A stretch of 64,000 nucleotides of DNA from an uncultured Phycisphaerales bacterium. Lineage in GTDB: Bacteria; Planctomycetota; Phycisphaerae; Tepidisphaerales; Tepidisphaeraceae. Both the position numbers and the translations under genes were made by a program. Location: positions 1-64,000 of the forward strand of contig CAIQIQ010000125.1 in NCBI GenBank assembly GCA_903871935.1, in the 5' to 3' direction. Below the pieces are notes generated by a model. That model was not told where the DNA came from and searched no databases. It saw only the letters and a list, made by a program, of their open reading frames with translations. Shown one piece after another: positions 16,116 to 24,339 of this stretch (position 1 is its first letter; each line of letters starts with the position of its first letter).

Positions 16116-19031
16116 ATGTACGAAGGGCGACAGGAGAAGCTGCGCGAGTTCACCACCTGGGCAAGCCAGCACATCACCGGCGACGAGAAGAGCCAGGCCC
16201 ACATCTTCCTCGACCGCCTTTTCCAGGCCTTCGGCCAGCGCGGCTGCCTCGACGTCGGCGGCTCCCCCGAATACCGCATCCGCAAAGCCACCGAAGATGG
16301 CGGCGGCACCGCCTTCGCCGATTACGTCTGGAAGCCCGTCGTCCTGATCGAGATGAAAAAGCGCGGCGCAGACCTCAGCCGCCACTATCGTCAGGCCTTC
16401 GATTATTGGACGCGCCTCGTCCCCAACCGCCCTCGTTATGTCATCCTCTCAAACTTCGACACCTTCAACGTCTACGACTTCGACAAGCAGGTTGACTCGC
16501 CTGTTGACACAGTGGAACTCACCGACCTGCCGACACGATGGGAGCCACTTGCCTTTCTGTTCCCAACGAATGAGAAACCCAGATTCGGGAATGACCGCGT
16601 CGCCGTTACGCGGGAGGCGGCCGACAAGCTGGCTCTCTGCTATCGGAAGCTCATCGTTCGTGGAGTGGAGCGCGCCACTGCCCAACGTTTCATCCTCCAG
16701 TCGCTCGTCGCCCTGTTCGCCGAGGACATCGGCCTTCTGCCCAAGTCGATCCTGCCGACGCTGCTTGATGAATGTAAAGAGCCGCGAGACTCGTATGACA
16801 TCCTCGGCGGATTGTTCGAGGCCATGAACAGCCCGACTCCCCGCACCGGGGGCCGGTACAAAGGGGTTCGCTATTTCAATGGCGGCCTGTTCTCGAAGCC
16901 AGCCTGTATCGAACTGCATCCGGACGAGGTCGCGCAACTGCAGGGCGCAGCGACGAGCAACTGGTCCAAGGTGTCACCCGAGATATTCGGCACCATCTTT
17001 GAGCACACCCTCAGCGCGGACCCGCACGACCGTGAACGTCATGCGTACGGCGCGCACTACACCACAGCCGTCGATATCCGGAAGATCATCAAGCCGACGA
17101 TCGTGGACCCTTGGACCGACGCGATCGAATCGGCGAGAACGCTTACTGAACTGCGCCGCCTTCTGGAGCGGTTGCGCACCTTGCGCGTGTTGGATCCCGC
17201 GTGTGGCAGCGGCAACTTCCTCTACATTGCATATCGGGAGATGAAGGCCCTTGAAGCCCGCACCATCGAGCGAATGGGCGAATTCAGGAGTGTTGAGCCC
17301 GCCCAGCGTATGCTCGGATTCGTTACCGCGAGGCAGTTCTATGGGATGGACATCCTGCCCTTCGCAATAGAGCTCGCCAAGGTCACTATGATGATCGGCA
17401 GGAAACTGGCCATCGACGAACTGCATATTAGCGAGAGTGACCTCCCGCTTGATAACCTCGATGGCAATTTCATCCGGGGGGATGCACTGATGTCCGGCGG
17501 TAACCAGACGGCGTGGCCGCCAGCGGACTTGATCATCGGCAACCCACCATTCCTGGGAGCCAAGAGGCTCAAGCCAGAGCACGGGACCGACTATGCGAAC
17601 CGGCTCAGGAAGTTGTACCCTGAGATACCGGGTATGGCGGACTACTGCGTCTACTGGATCCGCCGGGCCCACGACCACCTACCCGAATGCACCGAGGCCG
17701 ATCCCTTTGCCGGCCGGGCTGGTCTGGTCGGCACCCAGAATGTCCGCAACAATCAATCCCGTGTCGGCGGCCTCGATCACGTCGTCAAGACCGGCACGAT
17801 CATCGAGGCGGTAGATAACCAGCCATGGTCCGGTGACGCGGACGTACACGTCTCAATCGTGAATTGGGTGAAGACCCAAGACCCGGGCATCCTTCCTAAG
17901 AAGCGGCTTCTTTGGCAGAACGTGCAGCCGGCCGCCGGGGCGATGCGAAAAAAAGGCGTGCGAGCGGACAAAGACTACGAGCTAGTCGTGCGAGAATGCG
18001 CTTTCCTGAATTCATCGCTATCCGACGAAACCGATAGCGTTAGCGCAATGGCCATCAGTGCGAATACGGCTCCCCAACGCATCTTCCAAGGTGTAACGCC
18101 AGGTCACGCGGGTTTCGTGCTGTCGCCTGAAGACCGAAACGCGATGATCGAGAAGGACCCGGTAAGTGCCGGGGTCGTGCATGCGTATCTGATAGGCCGC
18201 GAACTCGTCAGCGGCGACGGACGCCCGGAGCGGTTTCTGATTGACTTCGAGCAGATGACGATCCTCGAGGTGCAACGATACAAGGCGGCATTCACGCGGA
18301 TTCGCGACATGGTGCTCCCGGACGTCAAGGCCAAGGCGGATGCCGAGGAAAAAGGTGAGTCTGCCCGAAAGTCCCATCTTGATCGCTGGTGGATGCTCTG
18401 GCGCGGACGAGCAGATATGCTGGCTGCATTCGCATCGCTAAAGGGCCGCGCCGTCGCTTCGTCACGAACACAGCGTATCCCGTTTGTCTTCACGTTCATT
18501 TCTACAGACATCCGGCCTGGCGATAAGCTTCAGACCTTCGCGTTCGACGACGACTACTCGTTCGGCATCATCCAGTCCGGTGCTCACTGCGCTTGGTATG
18601 AGGGACGCACCGCGAGGCTAAAGAACGAAGAGGACTACAACTACTCATCACAGTCTGTCTTCGACACTTTCCCCTGGCCGCAGTCGCCAACGAAGAAGCA
18701 GATTGACGCCGTTGCCGCTGCCGGGCGGGAGATCCGCCGCGTCCGCACCGAAGCCCTCCAGTTCCGTGACGACGGCCTCCGCGCCCTCTACCGCACCCTG
18801 GAGCTCCCCGGCAAGAATCCCCTCAAAGACGCCCACGCAGCTCTCGATGAGGCCGTCCTAGCCGCTTACGGCTTTGCCGCGAAGAAGGACCTTCTCGCCC
18901 AACTCCTGGAACTGAACCACGTCGTCGCCGCGAAGGAGAAAGCCAGTGAAGCAGTCACTGCTCCCGGCATCCCCGCCACCTACGGCCCCGATACTTCGTT
19001 GCTCATCACGGAGGATTGTATCCGACCATAA
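16116..19031 (+). CDS. MmeI-like (type IIL) fused restriction endonuclease-methyltransferase
   Basis: A 971-residue single-chain restriction-modification protein. The N-terminal nuclease has D69-X9-E79-x-K81 (ADYVWKPVVLIEMKKR), the spacing described for MmeI. A helical linker follows, then a gamma-class N6-adenine methyltransferase with motif I LDPACGSGNFLYIAYREM (about 358-375) and motif IV LIIGNPPFLGAKRL (about 471-484). The C-terminal 400 residues should hold the target recognition domain and a helical tail. In this family one protein both modifies one strand and cuts about 20 bases away. No separate specificity or endonuclease gene is present, as expected. No good ribosome binding site precedes the ATG. 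The TAC operon follows 62 bases downstream. Confidence 0.9.
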   Translation: MYEGRQEKLREFTTWASQHITGDEKSQAHIFLDRLFQAFGQRGCLDVGGSPEYRIRKATEDGGGTAFADYVWKPVVLIEMKKRGADLSRHYRQAFDYWTRLVPNRPRYVILSNFDTFNVYDFDKQVDSPVDTVELTDLPTRWEPLAFLFPTNEKPRFGNDRVAVTREAADKLALCYRKLIVRGVERATAQRFILQSLVALFAEDIGLLPKSILPTLLDECKEPRDSYDILGGLFEAMNSPTPRTGGRYKGVRYFNGGLFSKPACIELHPDEVAQLQGAATSNWSKVSPEIFGTIFEHTLSADPHDRERHAYGAHYTTAVDIRKIIKPTIVDPWTDAIESARTLTELRRLLERLRTLRVLDPACGSGNFLYIAYREMKALEARTIERMGEFRSVEPAQRMLGFVTARQFYGMDILPFAIELAKVTMMIGRKLAIDELHISESDLPLDNLDGNFIRGDALMSGGNQTAWPPADLIIGNPPFLGAKRLKPEHGTDYANRLRKLYPEIPGMADYCVYWIRRAHDHLPECTEADPFAGRAGLVGTQNVRNNQSRVGGLDHVVKTGTIIEAVDNQPWSGDADVHVSIVNWVKTQDPGILPKKRLLWQNVQPAAGAMRKKGVRADKDYELVVRECAFLNSSLSDETDSVSAMAISANTAPQRIFQGVTPGHAGFVLSPEDRNAMIEKDPVSAGVVHAYLIGRELVSGDGRPERFLIDFEQMTILEVQRYKAAFTRIRDMVLPDVKAKADAEEKGESARKSHLDRWWMLWRGRADMLAAFASLKGRAVASSRTQRIPFVFTFISTDIRPGDKLQTFAFDDDYSFGIIQSGAHCAWYEGRTARLKNEEDYNYSSQSVFDTFPWPQSPTKKQIDAVAAAGREIRRVRTEALQFRDDGLRALYRTLELPGKNPLKDAHAALDEAVLAAYGFAAKKDLLAQLLELNHVVAAKEKASEAVTAPGIPATYGPDTSLLITEDCIRP

Positions 19032-19073
19032 ACCATTGTTATTATTGTGCTTATGGTAGACAGTTGATCTTTG

Positions 19074-19091
19074 GTTTAGTTTGAGCTAAAC
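19074..19091. promoter_or_regulatory. Palindrome just before the TAC toxin start
   Basis: GTTTAG-TTTGAG-CTAAAC, a perfect 6-bp inverted repeat that ends 3 bases before the ATG at 19094. A second inverted repeat, ACCATAA (19025-19031) with TTATGGT (19051-19057), lies upstream. These are candidate operators for the HigA-type antitoxin. Confidence 0.5.
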
Positions 19092-19093
19092 TC

Positions 19094-19495
19094 ATGGCAG
19101 AAAGCAAGATCCATCCGACGCTCGTAATGAAAGGAAACTGGGGCGAAGTCCACTTCGCCCAGAGGCTAAATGATGAGCAACCAGTAAGAGCATTCTTGAC
19201 CAATGAATGCCCCGAGAACGAGTTGCCGAAGCTGATGGAACTCTTTCGGCGAATGGCCCAGGATGGGAACATACCCAACATCCAGAAGTACAAGAAAATC
19301 GACGGCGTTATCCATGAGTTCAAGGCCAACGAGGTTCGCATCAGTTGCTACACCGATGCCAGCAAACGGCGCTGTTACCTCCTGCACGCTTTCCTCAAGA
19401 AGCAGGACGCTTGGCCACATGGTGAACTGCAGCGTGCGATAAACCTTCTTCACGAACACCTGGAATTCCTCAAGACAAAAGGCGGACCCCAATGA
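19094..19495 (+). CDS. RelE/HigB-type toxin of TAC module
   Basis: A 133-residue protein of the phage-derived Gp49-like/HigB group of RelE-fold toxins (ribosome-dependent mRNA interferases). Supporting segments are NECPENELPKLMELFRRMAQDG, IHEFKANEVRISCYTD, RCYLLHAFLKKQDAWP and the final helix RAINLLHEHLEFLK. The basic and aromatic residues of the core match the family. The stop overlaps the antitoxin ATG by 4 bases. Three genes follow one another with overlaps: toxin, antitoxin, SecB-like chaperone, the order known for HigB1-HigA1-Rv1957 of Mycobacterium tuberculosis. Confidence 0.85.
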   Translation: MAESKIHPTLVMKGNWGEVHFAQRLNDEQPVRAFLTNECPENELPKLMELFRRMAQDGNIPNIQKYKKIDGVIHEFKANEVRISCYTDASKRRCYLLHAFLKKQDAWPHGELQRAINLLHEHLEFLKTKGGPQ

Positions 19496-19887
19496 GCGAA
19501 AAATCATTCGTTGAACAATGGGCCCAGAATCCAGAGAACATGCGCCTCCTGCAGCAGGAACGGCTTATCCTCGAAGTCACCGGCCGTATCTGCCAATTGA
19601 TGGGCGACAAAGAGATCAACCGCAAAGAACTCGCCGACCTCCTTGGCACCACCAAGGGTTACATTACGCAACTGCTCGACGGCCGCGCCAATATGACCCT
19701 GCGCAAGATCGCCGATGTATTCACCGCCCTCGGGGAAGCTGCCAGCGTCACCACCCAATCCCTCGAAAGCACCATCCGCCCGACCATGACGGTCGCTGAA
19801 GGTCCTGCCAACTGGCAACGCTCCTCCAATGTTGTGTGGCCCGAGTCTCTGAAAGTCGAGACGGGACCCAAGACGGAGGCCGCATGA
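19492..19887 (+). CDS. HigA-like XRE antitoxin with chaperone-addiction tail
   Basis: A 131-residue protein. Residues 25-80 form a helix-turn-helix (INRKELADLLGTTKGYITQLLDG, then NMTLRKIADVFTALG). After the DNA-binding domain there is a C-terminal extension of about 45 residues without regular structure, containing EGPANWQR. In chaperone-dependent antitoxins such a tail (ChAD) makes the antitoxin unstable until a SecB-like chaperone binds it, and a P-x-W-x-R type segment resembles the motif recalled for HigA1. It overlaps the toxin stop and the chaperone start (ATGA at both junctions), so expression is coupled. It probably represses its own operon. Confidence 0.85.
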   Translation: MSEKSFVEQWAQNPENMRLLQQERLILEVTGRICQLMGDKEINRKELADLLGTTKGYITQLLDGRANMTLRKIADVFTALGEAASVTTQSLESTIRPTMTVAEGPANWQRSSNVVWPESLKVETGPKTEAA

Positions 19888-20417
19888 GCAACCCGACCAT
19901 CCAGAGCGCCAAGCCCAATAAGAATGCTGAACTCGCCATGGCCATGGCTGCGCTCGTCGAGCTGTTGGATGTACGCCTCATGGAAACGCAGGCACGCTGC
20001 GTTCCCGCGATAGAGGAAAAGCTCCCCGAGCGTCTCCGCTACCACGTCAATCATGAATGTGCCTTGGACCGTAACAGCAAACGCTTTGCCGTCATGCTCC
20101 ATCTCATCGTTGACGCCCTGCAGGCTGGTGAGACCTCCGAACCCTTGCTCCATGTCGAGGCAAAATTCCTGCTCGCCTATGTAGTCAGAGACCTGGATGA
20201 TCTGACCGATGCTCACTGCGAAGCATTCGCTGACCTCAACGCCCTCTTCAACGTCTGGCCCTACTGGCGCGAGTATGTCCAATCCATCACCACCCGCATG
20301 GGCCTGCCCGGCTTGGTACTGCCCGTCTACCGCTTTGGCCAACGCTTTACCGACGCCGTAGCCAACCCTCCCACAACCGGTAGCGGCCCGACCACCCAGG
20401 CACTCCCCAAAGTTTGA
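19884..20417 (+). CDS. SecB-like chaperone of TAC module
   Basis: A 177-residue protein from the ATG at 19884, which overlaps the antitoxin stop. SecB-type features are a strand-rich core (RFAVMLHLIVDALQAG, then PLLHVEAKFLLAYVV) and a C-terminal signature ALFNVWPYWREYVQSITTRM followed by GLPGLVLPVYRF, which aligns well with the SecB segment ending in a proline-rich beta strand. Unlike true SecB it sits in a toxin-antitoxin operon, so its client is expected to be the antitoxin tail. It was recognised by motif only, since SecB homologues of this kind are divergent. The C-terminal 20 residues are low-complexity Pro/Thr. Confidence 0.78.
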   Translation: MSNPTIQSAKPNKNAELAMAMAALVELLDVRLMETQARCVPAIEEKLPERLRYHVNHECALDRNSKRFAVMLHLIVDALQAGETSEPLLHVEAKFLLAYVVRDLDDLTDAHCEAFADLNALFNVWPYWREYVQSITTRMGLPGLVLPVYRFGQRFTDAVANPPTTGSGPTTQALPKV

Positions 20418-20451
20418 CAATGGCTGCCCCTCTGCAACTGGAGGATTGCTT

Positions 20452-21432
20452 GTGACCACTGCAGACACCACGGTCGATTCGGTCGCCGATGCGGAACTGA
20501 CCACGCAACACTGTCTCGAACCGGTAGATCACGTAGCCGGCGACGCCCAAACGACAGCGTTCAAACGCCGTGCACGCCTCCAGCAGGCACACTGGCGAGG
20601 AGATCGGCCCATCGGCCACCAACCCATTCGCCCATGTCCTGGAGAACGGCGGGAACTTGGTAGCCGGCTTCAGGTCGACTATGCGTTCTCTTCCAAGGCC
20701 AACTTCCTCAGCGACAACATCCGCCAAGCCGTTCGCGACCGTCTGGACAATCCGCAACGGCATCAGACCCTGAACACTGATCGTCTCCACTGCGACCTCC
20801 TCTCCTCTATGCCCATGTGCTTCAATCTCTTCGGTGAGCTCTGGGCCGACCTCGCATTGGCTGATCGTGCGGTGCATGCGTGGTGGCTAGATGTGCCGGG
20901 TCGAGTTTCCGCCGTCCGCTTCGAGTGGTCACCCGGCAGATGCGTTCCCGGCAAGTATCTCGAGAACAGGAGCGCCTTCGATGTAGCCTTCGAACTGGAA
21001 TTGCCCGGCGGCCAGCGCGGCGTTCTTGGTGTTGAGACAAAGTACCACGAACACTGTAAAGCCGAGGCAGTTCCGCGCCCCCATCGCCTTGCTCGCTATG
21101 AGTTGGTCGCCGAAAAGGTCAACATCATGTCCACGGAAACGATGCAACGGAGAGTGTTGGGGACGGATCTGCAGCAGATCTGGCTCGACCACCTGCTCGC
21201 CCTCTCAATGAAGCAGCCACTTGGCGAATGGAAGTACGTTCGCTTCGTGCTGGTCCATCCCGAGAGAAACCCCAGTTACGCCAAAGCAGCAGAACGTTAC
21301 GCGTCTCTTCTGACAGATGCGTCTACCTTCGGCGTCTGCACCATTGAGTCGCTTTTGAGGAAGAAGGTACTGCCTGAACCTACGGCAACCGCCTTTGAGC
21401 AGCGGTATCTCTGGCAGGACTTCTTGACGTGA
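20452..21432 (+). CDS. PD-(D/E)XK nuclease-like protein (PGN_0703-like)
   Basis: A 326-residue protein from a GTG at 20452 chosen for the GGAGG at 20440-20444; the TTG at 20446 would be too close. The middle holds ENRSAFDVAFELELPGG then GVLGVETKYHEHCK, a D...ETK nuclease core near residues 178-200. VRFVLVHPERNPSYAKAAERY and a long final helix follow. This resembles the PGN_0703 family of putative restriction endonucleases. The N-terminal 70 residues are less conserved in appearance. It closes the defence island 34 bases after the chaperone gene and may be co-transcribed with it. Confidence 0.65.
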   Translation: MTTADTTVDSVADAELTTQHCLEPVDHVAGDAQTTAFKRRARLQQAHWRGDRPIGHQPIRPCPGERRELGSRLQVDYAFSSKANFLSDNIRQAVRDRLDNPQRHQTLNTDRLHCDLLSSMPMCFNLFGELWADLALADRAVHAWWLDVPGRVSAVRFEWSPGRCVPGKYLENRSAFDVAFELELPGGQRGVLGVETKYHEHCKAEAVPRPHRLARYELVAEKVNIMSTETMQRRVLGTDLQQIWLDHLLALSMKQPLGEWKYVRFVLVHPERNPSYAKAAERYASLLTDASTFGVCTIESLLRKKVLPEPTATAFEQRYLWQDFLT

Positions 21433-22129
21433 TGACGGTTCTCTTGACCGTAGTGCCATTCTCTGCTGGCTTTGCTTTGCGTGAGACCCCTATGCCTACG
21501 CCTGCTGTTCGCTTCCCTCACCGGCTTCTGCGGGCTTGTTTTGGCCCGCCCCGCTTCCACCACGAGTACGTGGAGCGCTTGCTGACGCTATAGCGGCCTA
21601 CGGCCTACGCGTCGGCGCGGCCGCCGCATCCTTACCTAAGTCGCCTCCGGCGACGCTTAGGGCCGCCTTCGGCGGCGGGGGGACCGTCCTGCTGGCCGGC
21701 GGGTGGCAAATTCCTGCCTCAAAAAAATCTTGGTATTTTTGGGAAGCCCTGTTTTTCGGCCTTTTCCAAACAAAAACCCGCCCCAACACCCCATATAGTA
21801 GAGGAACATGTTTTTTCCTCCTTCCTCGCCCTCTGGGAGAGGACCAAGGTGAGGGTGTGTACCCGCGCAGGGGGACGTGTTGTTTCCGCGTCCCGGCTAT
21901 TTGACAACCGAATACCCGCACCACCCAACGCCCACGGATTGCCATCCGTGGGAAAGCCCCCCGCCTGCCTCTTCTACGTACTACGCCACACGTATTACGT
22001 TCTTGCGGACCAATGTCGCACTTTGTCACAGAGTGTCACACATTTTTTCCGCAACGCCACGGCGCCCACCTTCGCCTCTCCCATTGGTCATTGGCTTCTT
22101 GGGCATTGGTCATTCCCGCGAAGCGCGGG

Positions 22130-22200
22130 TGCTACACCCCTGCTACACTTTGCTACACAAATGTTACACAATGCTACACTTTGCTACACCCGTGCTACAC
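22130..22200 (+). repeat. Seven TGCTACAC iterons phased at 10-11 bp
   Basis: Units start at 22130, 22141, 22151, 22162 (TGTTACAC), 22172, 22182 and 22193, a spacing of 11, 10, 11, 10, 10 and 11 that averages 10.5 bp. A further unit is at 22272, and a 14-bp palindrome TGCTACATGTAGCA lies at 22373-22386. Copies A and C lack this array. The layout is that of a cooperative protein-binding array. Confidence 0.8.
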
Positions 22201-22401
22201 CCTATCAAACAGCCCAAACTGCTCTAAGTCCCATCGCCGCCTGTACTTAGCGAGACGCGCCCCGCCGCCCATGCTACACCCCCCAAATCGCGCGCCCCTT
22301 CCCTCCGCCGTGACCTGCTCCAACTCCTGTCCGACACGCCACTTACGCCCCAATCGTCCTGAATTCGACCCCTGCTACATGTAGCACGCGACCTCGCGCA
22401 C

Positions 22402-22457
22402 CTTCTGACTTCCGACCTCCGACTTCTGTCTTCTGTCTTCTGACTTCCGATTTCTGA
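22402..22457 (+). repeat. Eight degenerate heptamers in copy B
   Basis: Eight consecutive 7-base units: CTTCTGA, CTTCCGA, CCTCCGA, CTTCTGT, CTTCTGT, CTTCTGA, CTTCCGA and TTTCTGA. Copy A has only four at the equivalent place (4171-4198), so unit number varies between copies. Confidence 0.7.
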
Positions 22458-22615
22458 TGTCCATCCTGAGCATCTTCGTTTCCGCTATCCGCAATCCGCT
22501 CTCCGCTATTCCTCGGAACTTGCGCACCTCCTCCCCCAATATCCGCCTAACTCATTGCCCCCAAGGCACTTAGCGCATAGGGGGTACCCCCGCAAACAAC
22601 CTGCGCACCTGCTAC

Positions 22616-22624
22616 TTTTCCACA
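22616..22624 (+). promoter_or_regulatory. DnaA-box-like TTTTCCACA ending repeat copy B
   Basis: TTTTCCACA, one mismatch from TTATCCACA, 14 bases after TGCGCA (22602-22607), exactly as in copy A. Confidence 0.4.
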
Positions 22625-22655
22625 ACCGCCCGTGCGGCCTGCCGTGCCTATTACT

Positions 22656-23642
22656 TCATCGCGACGATGCGGAACAAAGCTTTGGATCATCCTCCGGCAG
22701 CGCAGGAGCCGCATCCCGCCCACGCCACCATGATGCAATGACCGAATCGAAGAGAATCTGGGAAAAGTGATAGATCACACACGGCACGGCGGCCGCGCCG
22801 CCGTATCCCAGCTTGGCAACGATGCCGACGGCGGCAGGTAGCGTTTTCTGCGAACTGATGAAGACGATGGCTTTGCGCTCCGGCGTCTGATACCCGAAGA
22901 GTACCGCCACGCCCTGGGCCACAAGCATCAACACGATGTGCAGTGACAACAGCGCAACCACCAATAGCGCGATGCTGCCGGCCGTACTGGCCAGAAGAGT
23001 GGCGCGCCCCGTGGAGAAAGACATATAGGACAGGGTGATGATCAGAAGCGTGGGCACCAGATTGACTAGCGCCGACGGCTTAAGCTTCATGATCCGCCGG
23101 GCGAGGATGCCGACTACAAACGGCAACAACACGCTCAGGATCAGGCTCTCCAGCAAAGGCATCACCGGCACCGATACCTCTCGGCCGGGCAGGCACAGGG
23201 CCAGCAGATTGGGAACCGCGAAGACGCCCAGAAGATTCAGCCCCACCGTCAGGAGAACCGACCAGGCCGTATTCCCATTCGACGCCTGCGTAATCACGAT
23301 CACCGAAGAAAGCGTGGGCGCCATCGTGCACATTACAACGATTCCCGCAGTCAGTTCCGGGTCCAGATGCAGCACCCTGGCAATGGCGCTGCCAAGCAAG
23401 GCACCGCCGACAAAACCGACCAGGCCACATATCGCAAACGCGCCAAGCAGCCTCTTGCTGACGATCAGCGATTTGATATCCGTCTGGTAGCCGTTGACCA
23501 GGAAGATCAAACCGATGAACAGGAACTCTGCCTGCTTAAGGTGAAGCCAGGCGCCGGAACTCGGGGCGACCATGCCGAAAAGAAGCGAAAACACAAGGCC
23601 AACCGGTAGAACCAACTGCTTAATCACGCGATTTCTCCACAA
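22656..23642 (-). CDS. BASS/SBF-like membrane transporter
   Basis: A 328-residue integral membrane protein with about nine or ten hydrophobic helices, of the SBF-like branch of the bile acid:sodium symporter superfamily. Segments typical of the fold are GLIFLVNGYQTDIKSL, GIVVMCTMAPTLSSVIVITQ with the unwound helix region ASNGNTAWSV, and FISSQKTLPAAVGIV near the end. These proteins move organic anions with sodium; the substrate here is unknown. The first codon is TTG at 23642 with no strong ribosome site; a GTG at 23627 is an alternative. The last 25 residues are hydrophilic. The gene stands alone after repeat copy B. Confidence 0.8.
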   Translation of the reverse strand: MWRNRVIKQLVLPVGLVFSLLFGMVAPSSGAWLHLKQAEFLFIGLIFLVNGYQTDIKSLIVSKRLLGAFAICGLVGFVGGALLGSAIARVLHLDPELTAGIVVMCTMAPTLSSVIVITQASNGNTAWSVLLTVGLNLLGVFAVPNLLALCLPGREVSVPVMPLLESLILSVLLPFVVGILARRIMKLKPSALVNLVPTLLIITLSYMSFSTGRATLLASTAGSIALLVVALLSLHIVLMLVAQGVAVLFGYQTPERKAIVFISSQKTLPAAVGIVAKLGYGGAAAVPCVIYHFSQILFDSVIASWWRGRDAAPALPEDDPKLCSASSR

Positions 23643-23727
23643 AACTCTTAGGCGCCAAGCATATCAACAGTATTGGGAAATGCGATTCCGCCCCCGCGGG
23701 CGCTAAAGAGCCGCTTATTCGAAGCGC

Positions 23728-24303
23728 ATGAAATGCCTCTGGCAGTATACTTCACAGCAACACATGAACGTTCGTTCAGCCCGTGACATACCGGATGCAC
23801 TCAAGGACCTGGCCGGCGACCTCCGCCGGCTGGGTGAGAACTCATGGGCCGATCGGATCACCCTCGCAGTCTCGATGCGCAAAGAAGGGCGCGACCTGCT
23901 GAAGGCTGCCAGCGGCCTGCTGGCGGAACTGGCCAAGACTGCGATCCCGCAGAAGTTGGGATACACCCATCGCGTGATGGCGCTGCAACACGCTGCCACT
24001 GCCCTGCAGATCGGCAACCGTCTCAAACCCTCGACGCTGCAGCGCACAGCGCGAAATGCCGTCTCTCATCGTGAGGGATTCCATGTGCGCAATCTGGGAC
24101 CGGCCCTGGTCTATCGAGAAGGCGGGCGCACGATGACCATCCCCCTCGAAGCCGCCGATGCCGGCCCCATTTGCCGGCTGAACGGCCTGCAATGGGATGA
24201 TGACCCGGCGCCGCTGGAAGCCGGCGCCCGCGACATGATCCAGCAGCGCATTATCGCCGCCCTGCTCTTCATGGATGCACCTTGCCGGATCTACGTGGAG
24301 TGA
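23728..24303 (+). CDS. Hypothetical protein
   Basis: Up to 191 residues of unknown function; the ATG at 23764 (MNVRSARD, 179 residues) is an equally good start, and no ribosome site settles the choice. The N-terminal half is helical and basic (LKDLAGDLRRLGE, then SMRKEGRDLLKAASGLLAEL). The C-terminal half has beta-like segments (GPALVYREGGRTMTIPLE). No signal peptide or membrane helix is visible. It precedes tgt by 36 bases on the same strand, so the two may be co-transcribed. Confidence 0.6.
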   Translation: MKCLWQYTSQQHMNVRSARDIPDALKDLAGDLRRLGENSWADRITLAVSMRKEGRDLLKAASGLLAELAKTAIPQKLGYTHRVMALQHAATALQIGNRLKPSTLQRTARNAVSHREGFHVRNLGPALVYREGGRTMTIPLEAADAGPICRLNGLQWDDDPAPLEAGARDMIQQRIIAALLFMDAPCRIYVE

Positions 24304-24339
24304 ACTTGACTGCCGATAAACCCTGCGAACACTAGAGCT

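Larger units (their letters stand above)
21480..22640 (+). repeat. Long intergenic repeat element, copy B
   Basis: About 1.15 kb without a convincing gene, in the same orientation as copy A. Shared blocks are: CTTCTGCGGGCTTGTTTTGG and CCACGAGTACGTGG (21523-21612); CACCCCATATAGTAGAGGAAC (21789-21810); GCTATTTGACAACCGAATAC (21897-21918); GTCRC triplets at 22015, 22025 and 22035; heptamers at 22402-22457; TTCCTCGGAACTTGCGCACC and CTCCTCCCCCAATAT (22510-22541); CACTTAGCGCATAGGGGGT (22567-22585); and the terminal TTTTCCACA box. It differs from copy A by an insertion at 22130-22280 with TGCTACAC iterons. It separates the defence island from the transporter gene. Confidence 0.8.

Noticed and set aside
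22130-22200. CRISPR array
   Set aside because: The repeat units are 8 bases at 10-11 bp spacing, far too short for CRISPR repeats and spacers, and no cas gene is present.
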